Origin: Branchiostoma lanceolatum | Taxonomy: Eukaryota; Chordata; Leptocardii; Amphioxiformes; Branchiostomatidae | Length of the DNA: 64,000 nucleotides | Direction: 5' to 3' | Assembly: GCF_035083965.1 (NCBI RefSeq) | Contig: NC_089724.1 | Coordinates: 14,612,910-14,676,909 of the forward strand | Shown here: piece by piece, positions 27,455 through 39,542 of the stretch | How the letters are laid out: each line of letters starts with the position of its first letter | Position numbering within the stretch: position 1 is the stretch's first letter | Notes under the pieces: model-generated | Told to the model about the DNA's origin: nothing | The model's input: only the letters and a program-made list of their open reading frames with translations | Database searches by the model: none | Position numbers and translations under genes: made by a program

Positions 27455-30400
27455 GTGAAGTGCTGTTTGAAATGTTCTCAAAGATCTGATGACTATCATC
27501 TTGAGAAGCCCTGTCAAATTTTTACTGTCGAAGTTTGTTGAACGTTCTGAAAAAAAGTATAGATATTACTTTAGATTTGCTGGGACAAAAGCAATAGTGC
27601 TTCGCCCCACCCACTGGAAAATTCCTCTTTTGCATAACTAATTCTGATACACAATACAGCCTCATGATAGGTTAGGTCAGACGCATTCACTTTGCCAACT
27701 TATACACACACGGCTTCATTATAAGTTTCCTATCACAGGATTGTCGCCATGGACACATTTTTACATTTTTCAATCAAAGTCTTCCCAGTAGTTCTAAGAG
27801 AAGGGTGTTGTTCTGTTGGCATCTCAACAATAGAATTTATCGAGGAAACAAGATTACCTCACAACCCTACCGCCTCCTTCCTCCCCTCTATGTGAATCTT
27901 ACTGCACGGTGCATGAGCAAAGTTGGCCGACCTATTCAGGTCAACAGTGTTGTCTCCAAGTGGAACAAACTGGAACTCACACCACCGGCTCCTGATGGGT
28001 CCAACAGCGCCAGCCCGCACCCCACCGGCAACCCCTAACCCGCTGAAGAACACATTCTACCCCGGCATAGTTTGCCCAGATGTCTTAATACTACTTTGAT
28101 TGTACACTAATGACACGTTTACCCACCACTGATGTAGTAGGGAGAGTGCTGGGGCACTGGCAATTTGGTACAATTACAGCACTGTTAGACGGAGCTAAGT
28201 GTTACCGGCTGGCTAGGATTGAAGGTTGACCTCCAACATCAGTGCTGAAAACTGTTATTACCCCTAATTTGTGCTTACAAGGCACATGTGGCGAGGCTGG
28301 GAGGTGGCGAACACAGATACTAATTCTACATCCCGGCAGAAGTACGTTCTCGCTGAAAGACAGAACTCCAAAACAACTTGAGTCTGAAGCTGACAAAGGA
28401 GAGCACGCGAGATCAGTCGTGACAAAGTTGATGTAACTTAGTAGAGTAAAGATCAACCTTAAACCTCATCTCAATATTTATCAGTGCAACTTCACAACAT
28501 TACATTTGTAGCTTTTTTCTGATAAAAAGCATCATGGATTTTAACAGTTTAGCATCAGCAAAACAATAATTGCGACGTAGAAAAGCTTTACACTTCGCTC
28601 TTATGTCGTCATTATAATGACGTGATCATCATTATGATAGTTTATCATCAATTCAACAACAACGATGTTATATAAACTAATGTTTGCATGCATCTTAATT
28701 GTGTACTTACAAAATGATGTAAGTTCATGATTGTGGGTTTTGCTATTGTTTTTAGGAATGTCTCGGAGGAAGACAGCAATGCATCATGGGATATACAGGC
28801 TACTATCAAAGATGGCGGCGTCAGAGCTGTAACTCCCATGATGCACTGGATCCTCGATTTTTTTTCTAGTTCATGTATAGGGCGAACTCGATGAGTCTTA
28901 GCAGAAAAAGAAGAAGTTGCTATATATCATAAACACTTATGATGAACGATGACACTGACCCTCTTAAAGTTTCAGAAGCACATGGTAACCAACCGCATGT
29001 AAGCACCAGTATAGCACATGTACAGTGTTCAACATTACCGATACAAAGCTGTTTCAATGGAAATATAGACCTTCTCGCATGTTGATTTTTTCTCTTCTTT
29101 TTGATGTAACGTTATAGAGACAAGAAAGGAAATGGTTAGTACACCATCGATTTTTCTTCGTAACATGTGCAAATGTAAAAAAATTACACAAGATTGATTA
29201 TGCTTTGCACTTGTGTTCATTGCTGTGGCTGTAGAACATATTTATTTGTAATTTTCAGTTACAAAGAGTTGCGTTGGTCATAATATACTTGGACGTCCAC
29301 CTTAAACTCTAAGCTTTTATGATATGATTTCTACCTGTTTGTGTTTATATGATCCTCTTCTCTAGAATCTCCACTCTATCATATTGTCTTTTAAAGATAA
29401 TCTTTACAGGACCACCTGAGGACATAATGGCTTTTTATGGATCGTAACTTAATCCAATTAGTGCAGTCATTTGATATCAGTCGTAATTGTTCGTAGGTCG
29501 AACAAAGCACTATCGGGGAGGGGGGTGATGATGGGGTCGCCATCTTTGTTTCAGGTAAATGATAAGTGCATCCATTTCTTATTTGCTGTTCTGCAACTGG
29601 TTTTCTGCAGATCTTACGTGCAAGATTTTCCTTAAAAATTTAACTGTAATATTCTAATATTTGTTTCTGGTGTTCACCGAACTCTTTCCTATGTCACATC
29701 CTCCCTGACCTGTCCAAGTTATTTTGTTCCTATGTTGATGAGTGCAGTTTGTCACAGTAAGGCTACTGAAGACCAGGAGTTTTTTTGTAAGCCAGCAGAG
29801 AACATGGCGTGCCCGGCGACCAGGCAGCCTGGCGGCGGCTCCTCACGCGCCATTGCACCGGAAAAATCGCCAGAAGTGGGGGAAGAAATCAGGCGTGAGG
29901 CCGGACAAAGGGTGAGTAGACCCCCGGGCATCGTCACAGCTCTTCCGCGATGCAATATTAATGTGACAAGTGGTAAGCTGGGAAGGATAATGGCGGGAGG
30001 GATTGTCTTGAGGTGGCGGTGACAAGGTCGAGCCCAGCCAGAGACGTGTTTGCCGCCGGGACAAAGAACGTTCCGCGGTAACAGACACCTTGTGCCGTCA
30101 GCGGCCAGACATCCAAATAGACAGGTTTACAGCCAGAAGTGAATTTAGCTAGATGAGGAAATTGCTCCGTCAAAAGACATGGTTCAAATGGGTTCTTTAC
30201 AAAAGTAATTCACTTTAGCGCAATACATGTGTACACTAACGTGAAGGAATTCGGACAATACAATCTTGTTAAATATTTTTGTAATAGATGTTTTCTTTTT
30301 GTCTCCTGTGTTGTTTCTATGTGGCTAGGAATGTTTGTGTCATAACACACATGTAGTTTGCCGCTAATGGAGCAAAGTCTACGAAGCAATCCGTGGTGCT

Positions 30401-31185
30401 CAAGGTAGAATTAAGTAACACCATACACGTAATAGGAGCCGTAACGTTATATGAACGAAGATGCGCAATATTTTATCATTGGCTTCGTGTATAATACTGC
30501 CGATTAAACTCGATCAAAATTTCAGTACTTGTCTTATTTTCTCATTAGCTTGGTCTGCAATTATGTTAGATTTGCTATATCACTGTATGTTCACCATCTA
30601 GGAACGTTTACATGTATATACTGGAAAAAAAAACACATGCGGAACTATATTTGTAGTGCTTCTTTCTCTGTTGAATTTGGAAGAAAATATCCCATTTAGC
30701 ATTGCACAGGATATGTAGAGGGATAGTCAATGCCAGTTGCCTTTTGATAGTCCGATCAAAAGGTTTAAATAGAGACTTGTGGGAAAATCGCCTTGGCCGT
30801 ATTGATCCAACAGTTATAATAAGAAACGATTAACATTCGTTGCATTTTATTATTTATAGAAACGACCGGAAATAGATGGGAGAAGATACTCAAAAGACAA
30901 GGAATGATACAATCAAATCGTATATGATAGCTAATTCATTGTTGATTAGTATATTGTATAAAAGTACTTATGCCTTTAGTAGCTTCACTTATTCTATGTG
31001 ATATACATGAATAATTACGTAAGATCACCACAAATGAACTCATTTCTGTGCCACCCCGGCCTAAGCTAATCATTACTCTAGAAGTCATGGATTTAACTCC
31101 TCACCTTTGACCTTTTATACCGCATGGTAGCTATTGACGATGCGCGATTTCAGAAGGAAAGAATATTTTTTACGGTTAACACTCC
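27455..31185. other. intergenic, one weak candidate exon
   Basis: No supported gene. The block at 29.8-30.1 kb is GC-rich and contains a candidate first exon listed separately. A small hairpin surrounds 28780-28850 ('gcatcatggga' / 'tcccatgatgc'). The remainder is AT-rich. Confidence 0.35.
29804..29911 (+). other. weak candidate first coding exon, unrecognised
   Basis: An ATG in good context (AACATGG) opens 36 codons (MACPATRQPGGGSSRAIAPE...) and ends at a strong donor AGG|GTGAGT in phase 0, inside a GC-rich block. No later exon in phase could be found on this strand before 39 kb, and the peptide resembles no family I know. It could be a chance frame in a CpG-rich region. Confidence 0.2.
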
Positions 31186-31189
31186 CCTT

Positions 31190-31777
31190 CTACTAGAGCG
31201 GCGACCGCACTGCGACCGCGCTACGATCTACACTTATATTTGACGGATCGCTCAAAGAATTTCATGAAAAATTATTTTCCGCTTTGTGTGTTTTGTTGTC
31301 TTTTCAGCCATGCCGTTAGATTTTTCATGATATTCCAATTGTAAAATCAATGGTTACACAAATCCAATTTAAGTTGCAGCGAGGTCGCAGCGCGATCACC
31401 GTTTTTCAGCCCCCGTCACAAATAAGAAATTCAGCTCGGCCGACGTGTTGGCGAGCTTCAAATGTGCATTTTCGGCCTAAGTACGGCCAACTTCATGTCG
31501 ATTACGAGGGCTTCGGGCTATTTTTAGAAATAAAAGTTGATCCAGATATTGGCCTTTTACCAGGTTAGTCCGATACTGACTTCGTCCATTTCCAAGAGAT
31601 GGTACCATCTCATGGGGGATTTTTAGTTTTTAGTGTTCGACGGACCTCGCCCGAGATTTTCATTGGAAAATACGGTCGACGCTCGGGCGGTTTTGAAATT
31701 CGGCGATCTTCGGGCGATCTACAGAGAGTCGGCCGACGCTCGCATGAATTGTGACGCCGGCTTTAGGGAAAGGGGGC
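31190..31777. mobile_element. probable non-autonomous DNA transposon
   Basis: The left end CCCCTTCTACTAGAGCGGCG is roughly complementary to the right end near 31757-31777 ('cgccggctttagggaaaggg'), giving imperfect terminal inverted repeats of about 20 bp. A diverged copy of the left end and its neighbour ('gttttgtgtgtttagttgtc') lies at 33172-33340. The interior has short Cys-free frames only. I could not identify a target duplication. Confidence 0.45.
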
Positions 31778-32163
31778 CTAACTGGAAGAAATCGCTTCTC
31801 CCTCGACATGACAAGTAGCAAACTGGTCTAAAGGGCGCTCCATAAAGCGTTCTCACGTGTCAGTCTTTGACCTTTCCTCATGGTCCCCATCTCTAATGTG
31901 TGTTGTTGTAAAGGGAGCGTATTTCAGGATAAATAATCGAATTTGACGTTTGGAAGTGCCGACAAAGCGACGTGGGACGGGGAAGTCTCCGGTGGGCTTC
32001 GGTGGACATTAATAACATCAAGGTGGTCAACTGACAATCGTGCAGATACACTGTCAGTGGGCTAATGGCCGATTGAAGAGGTCTAATAAGCTTCATTATT
32101 TGAACGAGAACATCTGAACTGAAAAAAGAAAGCCTATAGGATGGCATAACGAGGCTAGTAATA

Positions 32164-32330
32164 CTGTAAATGTATTTGAGTTCGCGGTGGTTTGATTTTA
32201 GCAGTAACCTCTTCACCGCAAACTTAAACCCACCGCAAAAATGTTCTTCTAACCCATTGTTTCAACTTAAATCCACCGCGAACACTCCATTTTCTCACCA
32301 CCGCGAAATCGAATCCACAATGCATTTATA
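32164..32330. mobile_element. palindromic MITE-like repeat with CCACCGCGAA ends
   Basis: The left side reads 'taaatgtatttgagttcgcggtgg' (in two overlapping parts) and the right side, read in reverse, begins 'ataaatgcattgtgg' followed by 'tttcgcggtgg'. The interior holds further 'caccgc.aa' motifs. This type of 'ttcgcggtgg' repeat is widespread in marine invertebrate genomes, as I recall. Boundaries are approximate. Confidence 0.45.
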
Positions 32331-33171
32331 GCGCCTGTTGACTCAGAAGGAAGTTAATTTTTTCTTGAGAGTGTGTTTTATTCATTCGTACTTATCGTGA
32401 TTTGATGAAATAATGCATGTACATGTATGAAGAACCTACAAGTTTTGCGCATTCAATCACTCTGTAGGATTTTAAAACGACTGAAAATGGCGGTATTCAT
32501 CAGAACAAATGACTACTATTTTAAGATAGCCATCTCTGCACCCTGTATGGGCAATGGCCGGGGAGGAAAAGGAAAGTCGTATCAGACACAACGCATGTGC
32601 TTTGTCATTTTTATGATCTAGTTTTTTATTGCATGATAACATAACTACCATTCTAGAGTCCTTGACAGATGAACATCGTTTTATGCAAATTAGAAACAGC
32701 CATATTTGTTATTTCTAATTAGTTACACAGAGGTAGAGAAAATTGTTCACCCAAAAATTGCCTCATTTCCAAATGTCAAATATGCCGGTATCTAAAAAAG
32801 AATTCGACACCCGTGTAGTTTGACTACCGAAAACGGTGACATCATTTTTAAGACCGTAATTTCTTTCTGAAAATGCACCTGCGAGATAGCGCTTAATTTA
32901 GCAATATACATTTCATATATCATTATCTATTTCTGCCACATTGGTCAGTCGCATTGTTGAAAAACAAACACTTTTCGTTTTACTGAGAGCTCATTACACA
33001 TAGGGTTCTGTATAAATTCCCACAGGTAATAGATTTCCACTTGAATTCGTTCATGGGCCATAAAAACACATCCAAGGACGATACCAGATAGGGGATCGTC
33101 ACATTGTTTTACATGCCCACAATACAAAAACAATGCTCTCTTTCAGCGACATTCTCCTCAGTCTGAGTTTA

Positions 33172-33340
33172 CCCCTTTCCACCAGAGGACGATACCGCGC
33201 TGCGACACAGAATTGCCAGATTGCTCAACCGTAAATTTCAAATCAAAGATAAACAACGATTTTTTGACGTTTTGTGTGTTTAGTTGTCTATAAATCATAC
33301 TTTTACATCTTACATCATATTCAAATCATAAAATCCAGGA
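33172..33340. repeat. fragment related to the 31.2-kb DNA element
   Basis: The sequence 'acccctttccaccagagg' then 'accgcgctgcgac' and later 'gttttgtgtgtttagttgtc' follows the order of the left part of 31190-31777. It shows that the element is dispersed in the genome. The right end is missing. Confidence 0.45.
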
Positions 33341-33763
33341 GGGCCTTGCAAGCACATCTAATGTCGGTCGTTCAGCCAGAAAAGGGGCCAGATTCTACAT
33401 TCGAACCGTGTTTTACTAATGCAGCCCTGCTGAATGAAAAGGGTCGTGCATTACGGTGATTGGCAGGTACAATTGTTGGCACATTAGGCGGACTGCCGTG
33501 GTGTTTGATTGTTTGCCATTGTTTCCCAACGCCAAAGTCAATAGCAGGAGAAAGAGTACCCCGCTGAGGGCAGTTGAAGTGGCCTGGCGTGCCTTGAATC
33601 TTGGAAGCAATCCTGGACGACAAAACTTCTATCTCAAAAAAATTATCAACTACTCCTTCCGATTGTAAATGTCAAGTTATCAAGGTTGTTGGCCTAGCTT
33701 TTGGCATAGTTTCTAATTCTACTATTTCTACGATCCAAAACTAAGTCTATTTTGGCAGGTAGC

Positions 33764-33970
33764 AAGTGTATCCTGGGAAGGGCATCTCGGTTGGGGCTGC
33801 ACTCCGTCTTTCGGAAGGGACGTAAAATGCGGGTCCCGTGTTCGCGGATGTGCCTTGAACACGCTTAAATGGGCTAGCAACCCCCCTGTAGAAATATACC
33901 CTGCTACTGAAGCCAGGAAACTTGCTGCCCTATGTGCCACTTGGCACTACAAGGTGAACAAAAACAACAA
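33764..33970 (+). mobile_element. SINE family A, 5'-truncated copy
   Basis: Matches the body of 14574-14862 from 'tcctgggaagggcatctcgg' to the ACA-rich tail ('gtgaacaaaaacaacaa'). The promoter-bearing head is missing. A few indels separate it from the other copies, for example loss of bases in 'ctgaagccagg' compared with 'ctgaaacagcaagg'. Confidence 0.65.
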
Positions 33971-36900
33971 TTACAACTCTCGATGCTAGACGATTTTAGC
34001 CCCCTCCCCTTACCCCCAAAATGGCCAAACACCCCAGACCAGGCTAACACTCCCGACTCCTTCCGAACCATACAACAAATCGGACATCATATTTTCCTGT
34101 TTAGTAGCCCACATCATGGAGTCATCACCACCACGCCATGTGGTCACCATATACCAAATCTGTGAAGACAACGCAGAACAAAAGATATGTCTCTGAACTT
34201 TTAAACGCAGCTATTGAAAAAGGTAAATCAAGGGGAAAAAATACACATGTTCCTTTTTTTCAGAACAGCTAAATGTTTGGCCTGTGTAATGAAAGCAATT
34301 AAACGTCAACAAGTGAGGGAGATTTTGACGGAGTTCAGCAAGGACATTATATAGGACCCTGAGTTAAGCAAGATAGACGAAATCGGAGAGAAAATGCTTT
34401 ACGGAGAGATCTCATGTAGTCCTTAGCCAACGGGGGATAAATAATTTGTACCGAAGTCATAGAGGCAACCTTTAGAAAATTGAACCTATCTCCGTTGTCA
34501 GCTAACGCTTTCATAAAGAATTCATTCATATCTGTCCTGCTAGTGGTGACAAGAAATGTGGAGAAAGGAGAAAGCAGCCATCCCTGCCGAAAGAGTATAC
34601 TGTCTCGAACGTCATGCATTTAATGATTATAACAATCTAAGTCGATCTACATTTGATAAAAATCGTACTAACTTGTATGTACGACCAACCTGTGCTGAAA
34701 CTTTTCGCCTCTTTTCAGGCTGAAGAACCAAGAGATTCCAATGAGTCGACAGTCGACAGGGCTGTCGTTCCAATATGCTACTTTTACTTTAAAACGCTGC
34801 AAGCTACATTGTAGAAGACCCCCTTCCAGCACACCTACAGAGCATGTCACTGATAGCTGCACGGAAAGTTCAAGAGCGTGAATATCACTCGCGCCCGATA
34901 AGGGTTTGGAAGTGGGTGTTAGACTCAAGGGCAGACAATTGTTAATCAAGACTTCTAGCTGAACTTCCCTCCGACTATCATTTCCATATGGACGTCCTAA
35001 CTTACAAAGGCGATCCTTGTGTGGTGCCGTGTGACGTCATTATTTCCCCGCAAGGGACTGGGGGTAATATTTTGAACAGACTGCGGTGTGGCGATGGGAA
35101 AATCAGAAAAATAAATGGGGGAAAAGTACGGTCTCAAGATGACTACCACATTGAAAACGCGGTTGGTCACTTTATAGGTGAAGGAATACAGAGCTTAGTA
35201 AAACTCACAACGTTTCCTATCATAGACGGACTTTTACAAAGAGAGACATATTGAAAGGATCGCGACCTCTCTCTGTCTCCCTCACATCTACAGTAAGTGT
35301 TCATGCGATTGTCGTCCGTTCTACACTTTGTACTCTCTTAAACAAATACGGAGAGAGTAGGACTGATAACACCACCACTCGCACGGCCGTATGGTCCCCC
35401 ACTTAAGTAACGTGTTTACACAGAAATAAAATGTTGCCGACAATGATTTTGCCAGATAACGCCGTTTATTATTTGCTCGTCTGAGCCGGGAGCGGCCCAT
35501 TTGGTCCTCTCGATGAAAGGCCCCCCTTTGTTCTTTGACCTGTGTGTGCTTTCAGATGACTGAAGAGCCTTGCGACAAACACATGGACATACTGAACTTT
35601 GACAGGACTGCGATATAGTTTGAGGGCGAGCCGTTTTTTTAGAGATCATTTTCCTTCAATCCACATTTCAAAGATCCATAGGACCTCTGTCAGCACCGTT
35701 GACCACATAAGTTATAACTGCCAAGAATTACAAATGAATCTATAACGATGGTATTTACAATACGTGACATACACGTGACATTTCTGATCATGTAATTTAG
35801 TTATATGATATCACCAGTGCGTCAAAAATCCTGATCAAAGGAAACGTATGTTACACTGCTCTTTCACTGATAACATTTCCAGCTGAGGATATATGGTGAC
35901 ATCATTCTATCTAGCGCATACAGTAGTCTCGTACGACCGATACTTTATTTGAGACCTACACTTACAATCAGACTAATAGATATGAGAGCAACGTCCAATC
36001 GCCTCGTTTCCAAAGCCTTGAAGGCGATGATATCGATCTCGTACCCAGAGCACTAATTTATCGCTAAGGGCCGCTACGATATGATAATAGAAACATTTGA
36101 TTATTAATCATCCCAAACGGAAATACCATACTGGAATCGGACTCAACTTTTCGACAAGATGGTTTTCGACAAATGAAGTAATTCTAGAAAGTAGAGAAAT
36201 GCACAGAAGGAGCCAAACGACACATCTATTTGAAGATTTATCATCGTACATTTTCTAAAGGTACGGTTACTTTTCAATGGCCACACTACATGTAGTGAAA
36301 GTTAATTTTACGCAATTCATCGGCGGTTTACGAAATGTTCGAACATCACTTATTGAGAAAAGTTCAACGACAACAACAACATTACTGCTTAGCAAACCAA
36401 AAATAAAACAAAAGAAATTTCATTGGCCCATGCAGTCATTTTAACCTCTCCTTCTGGTTACTGGTCATTGTTGTTAGGAAGCTATGACGTTTCGCAGTCT
36501 GGTAGCCTTAGGTGGCTTTGGCAATGCTCGTGCAGCAAGAGTACCACGTCACGTCGTGTCTGTACTGCAGAGAATAATCATGAGAACACGGTCACGTGTA
36601 GTTCTGGTTCACCCTGCAAGGAGGCGCTACACCACCAGGAAGCTTCAAGGTACAGCCATGGTCCATAATATATAAATGACCCAAATTAAACCCATGTGAC
36701 GCAATTGCATGACGATAGCGATGCCACCAAGGGAAACATAGCATAAGGAAACCTTCCTGCAAATAAGTGTATAATTGAAGTCAATGATTAAAAGTTCAAA
36801 GAAACGATATCTAGCAACCACTGACATGATAGCACATTTCAAAAGTACAAGGCCCCATCCTGTCTCTTTTCTCTGATAGGAGTTTATAGGGACCACACGA

Positions 36901-37128
36901 CGGGCGTCTTTCTCGGAGCATGTTTGTACTGTTCATTCACAATAAGCCCTAGCTACCCACTTTTCTTCCACTGTTACACAGCTATCACTCACCTTCGCAA
37001 ACAGAAAGGTCTTTGAAAGTAGAAAACTGCAGTACTAGTCAGGGTTGCCAGGCGACGCTTTTGATCCATGAGCATAGAGGTCAAAAGATTCAGTCACACA
37101 CCAGTTGTCCACATACACAAGCAAGTAA

Positions 37129-37337
37129 CCTGTCCTTGGTGCTGAACGTTATTCAAATGAACAAGAAAACTCAATAATACACAGACATACACACAAACGC
37201 ACGTACACACACATACATCTCTGTCCTTGGTTCTGAAAACTAAACCTGACAGACACACGGTGCAAACACTGTCCACACAGACACAAACATAGCTATTCTT
37301 CCAAGACACACAAAATACTTGTCCTTGGTGCTAAACA
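37129..37337 (-). promoter_or_regulatory. cluster of three RE1/NRSE-like motifs
   Basis: Read on the minus strand, three sites resemble the RE1 consensus (TTCAGCACC..GGACAG). The first (37129-37147) reads GTTCAGCACCAAGGACAGG, the second (37221-37239) has TTCAGAACCAAGGACAG and the third (37318-37336) TTTAGCACCAAGGACA. They lie in CA-rich DNA. A fourth copy is at 44566-44584. REST-type repressors bind RE1 in vertebrates. The motif may instead belong to a CA-rich repeat family. Confidence 0.35.
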
Positions 37338-37462
37338 CCACACTTGTCCGACATTCAAATACACCTGTTCGAGTTGCTGAAGTTGATGAATCGTTAAGTT
37401 TTTCCCCAGTACATGTAACTGCATTTTCCAATATTCGATACTGACGAGAAGTATATATAAGA

Positions 37463-37480
37463 GGGGGGGGGGGGGGGGGG
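37463..37480 (+). repeat. poly-G tract of 18
   Basis: Eighteen consecutive G residues follow 'tatataaga'. The tract could form a G-quadruplex. Its exact length is also a likely sequencing weak point. Confidence 0.9.
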
Positions 37481-37841
37481 CAGGTAAACCGACGGGTCGT
37501 CATTCACGAAATACCGCGACACGACCCGGGGATGTACGGACATTAATTAGGTCATCAATTCAGCTCATGGAAACTTTTAACCGGTCAGATGATAGTAATC
37601 TTACGGGTTATTGCTGTTTGCTGTGATTTAAACACATGTATCAGTCCGCGCGTGCCCTCATGTACTTTGCGTGGGAATATCATATGATAGTAATCTTACT
37701 GATCATGTCTGTTGTCGGTAGGTGCATGATTGATTACGGCAGACCAATCTGCGCGTGCACACTGTTTATTCAGTTTACGTACATCACTGCCTTGTAACTC
37801 CTATACTGAGTGGGACCCTGAAGGAATGTCACATGCACGTT

Positions 37842-38049
37842 ATGCTCGGATCACATTTCCAAGCCGGGGCCCGGCCGGGCAGTTTGCCGAAACGAAGTAC
37901 GACATATATGTAAAAGACAACAAAACACATATAACGTGAAAATGGTTATTTATGAGCAAGACTTAATTTTTTTTTTAGATACACAATTTTGTTTTACGAT
38001 CCCGCAAACAGCCCGACCGGGCCCCGGTTTGGAAATGTGACCCTAGCAT
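37842..38049. mobile_element. foldback MITE with about 52-bp inverted arms
   Basis: The left arm (37842-37893) contains 'tcacatttccaagccggggc' and 'ggccgggcagtttgc'; the right arm (37996-38049) carries their near-perfect complement ('gcaaacagcccgaccgg', 'ccggtttggaaatgtga'). The arms end in ATGCT and AGCAT. The interior is AT-rich and non-coding. A target duplication is not certain. Confidence 0.7.
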
Positions 38050-39540
38050 TAGTTGGATGCTGCTACCTCCGGTGTCTATTATTAAGATGTGCATTTGAGC
38101 GCAGTGCCACTTCTCAAGCAGAATGCTAAAGATCTCTTTTTATTCTCTTGCCAACAGAAAACAACTCACGATTACATTTTTTGGGGATACAACCCACATG
38201 TGTTGAAAAGTTTCGCTAGATGAATGTATTGACACTAGTTGCAAAACTGTCTGTTGTAAAAAAACAAGTATGGAATGTCAGCTTCTATGCCAGGTAATTA
38301 ATATTTTATCATTTTTTGAATCTGAAAATTTTCTAAGATACTTGATATAAACAATATATTGTATTGTTGTTCAGTAGTTTTGATTAAAGTGCCTTGGTGC
38401 ACACGGAAGAGATATTTAAAAAAAATACAATGTACTTAACTTAGAGTAAACATAACCGGATTGTACATTTGAAATTTGAGTGTGTAACTTCCAGAGGTGG
38501 TCACAGATACAATGTGTCAAGTCGAAGTTAAGTGTATTGTAAACAATTAAACAATTTTACTATTATTAACAACATGTTCATGCTGATCCGATAAATAGAT
38601 AATATAGATAAGTGTATTGTAGTGTCAATTTAGGTATGGTAATATACGTGTTGAGCTAGAGTTTGTGATGAGTGGCGAACAAATGTACAATGCTCACTAG
38701 TGGATGTCGAATAAAATAACAAATGACTATGAAGGTTAGACATCTAGGTAATAAGATGCGCCAATTGCAAATGACAGTTACTCAAGAAATCGGATAAAAT
38801 TTTGATCAGATATTTCAGACAGCATCCTCTGTCTTTCGTCAGTGACTAAAGGAAAGAACTGAAGAACCAGGTTTTATACCAAAACTCTGATTTGATATGT
38901 TATTGAGGTGAAGACAATTTGGGATGGTTCAATAGAAGACCAAATCAAGACAAGGTCATACGCTGATAGATAAGGGTATGACTACTTTACGAAGCACACG
39001 ACGCTACGTATCAAATACAATGTATCAAGAACGTTCCTATAAGCCACTCATTGCAAACACAACCTCTGTGTTATTCTGTCTATTAACGTAACAACTACTG
39101 AAATCCACAGTGTGTCGTGTAGTTAAATATTCCAACAACTAAAACGTGTAGTTTATACATCCCATCTACCAAAACATTGACCCAGTTGAATTCCAACACA
39201 TTGCCAGTTCAGTTTTTAGTGCACGAATCCTCAGTCGTTAAATATGTAGCATCCATTTGATTGTATGTGTACCAGTGGGGATCATACACATACGTGGTAC
39301 GGGTAACACAGGAGTACGCAGTTCAAGCTTTGCAAAATAAAGTTGATTATCACATAAATCCACATCCGCAATCCTGAACCATTATGTTGTGCCATGTGTG
39401 CTAACATTCATGTATAGTTTGACTTTTAATCAACGTTTTACAGAAAAACAATAACGTTTGCAACCTATCAAGTAAGGGGACGTTCTGTAGTACCGGTTGC
39501 ACTCATTTCTACCAATTTCCATTCATGATAACTCATCTCA
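38050..39540. other. intergenic, AT-rich, nothing recognised
   Basis: No gene or repeat is visible. A variant poly(A) signal for the neighbouring minus-strand LRR gene (ATTAAA, read from 39430 to 39425) may lie about 115 bases past its stop codon. Confidence 0.35.
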
Positions 39541-39542
39541 TC

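Larger units (their letters stand above)
32335..37120. other. intergenic with SINE and transposon fragments
   Basis: Apart from the transposon-end fragment at 33172-33340 and the SINE at 33764-33970, no gene or RNA is seen. Open frames of 77-93 codons around 34.3-35.6 kb lack domains and splice partners. Confidence 0.35.

Noticed and set aside
36484-36675. Arg-rich 63-codon open frame
   Set aside because: Looks protein-like at first, but has no homologous family I can name, no splice partners, and another frame is open over the same stretch.
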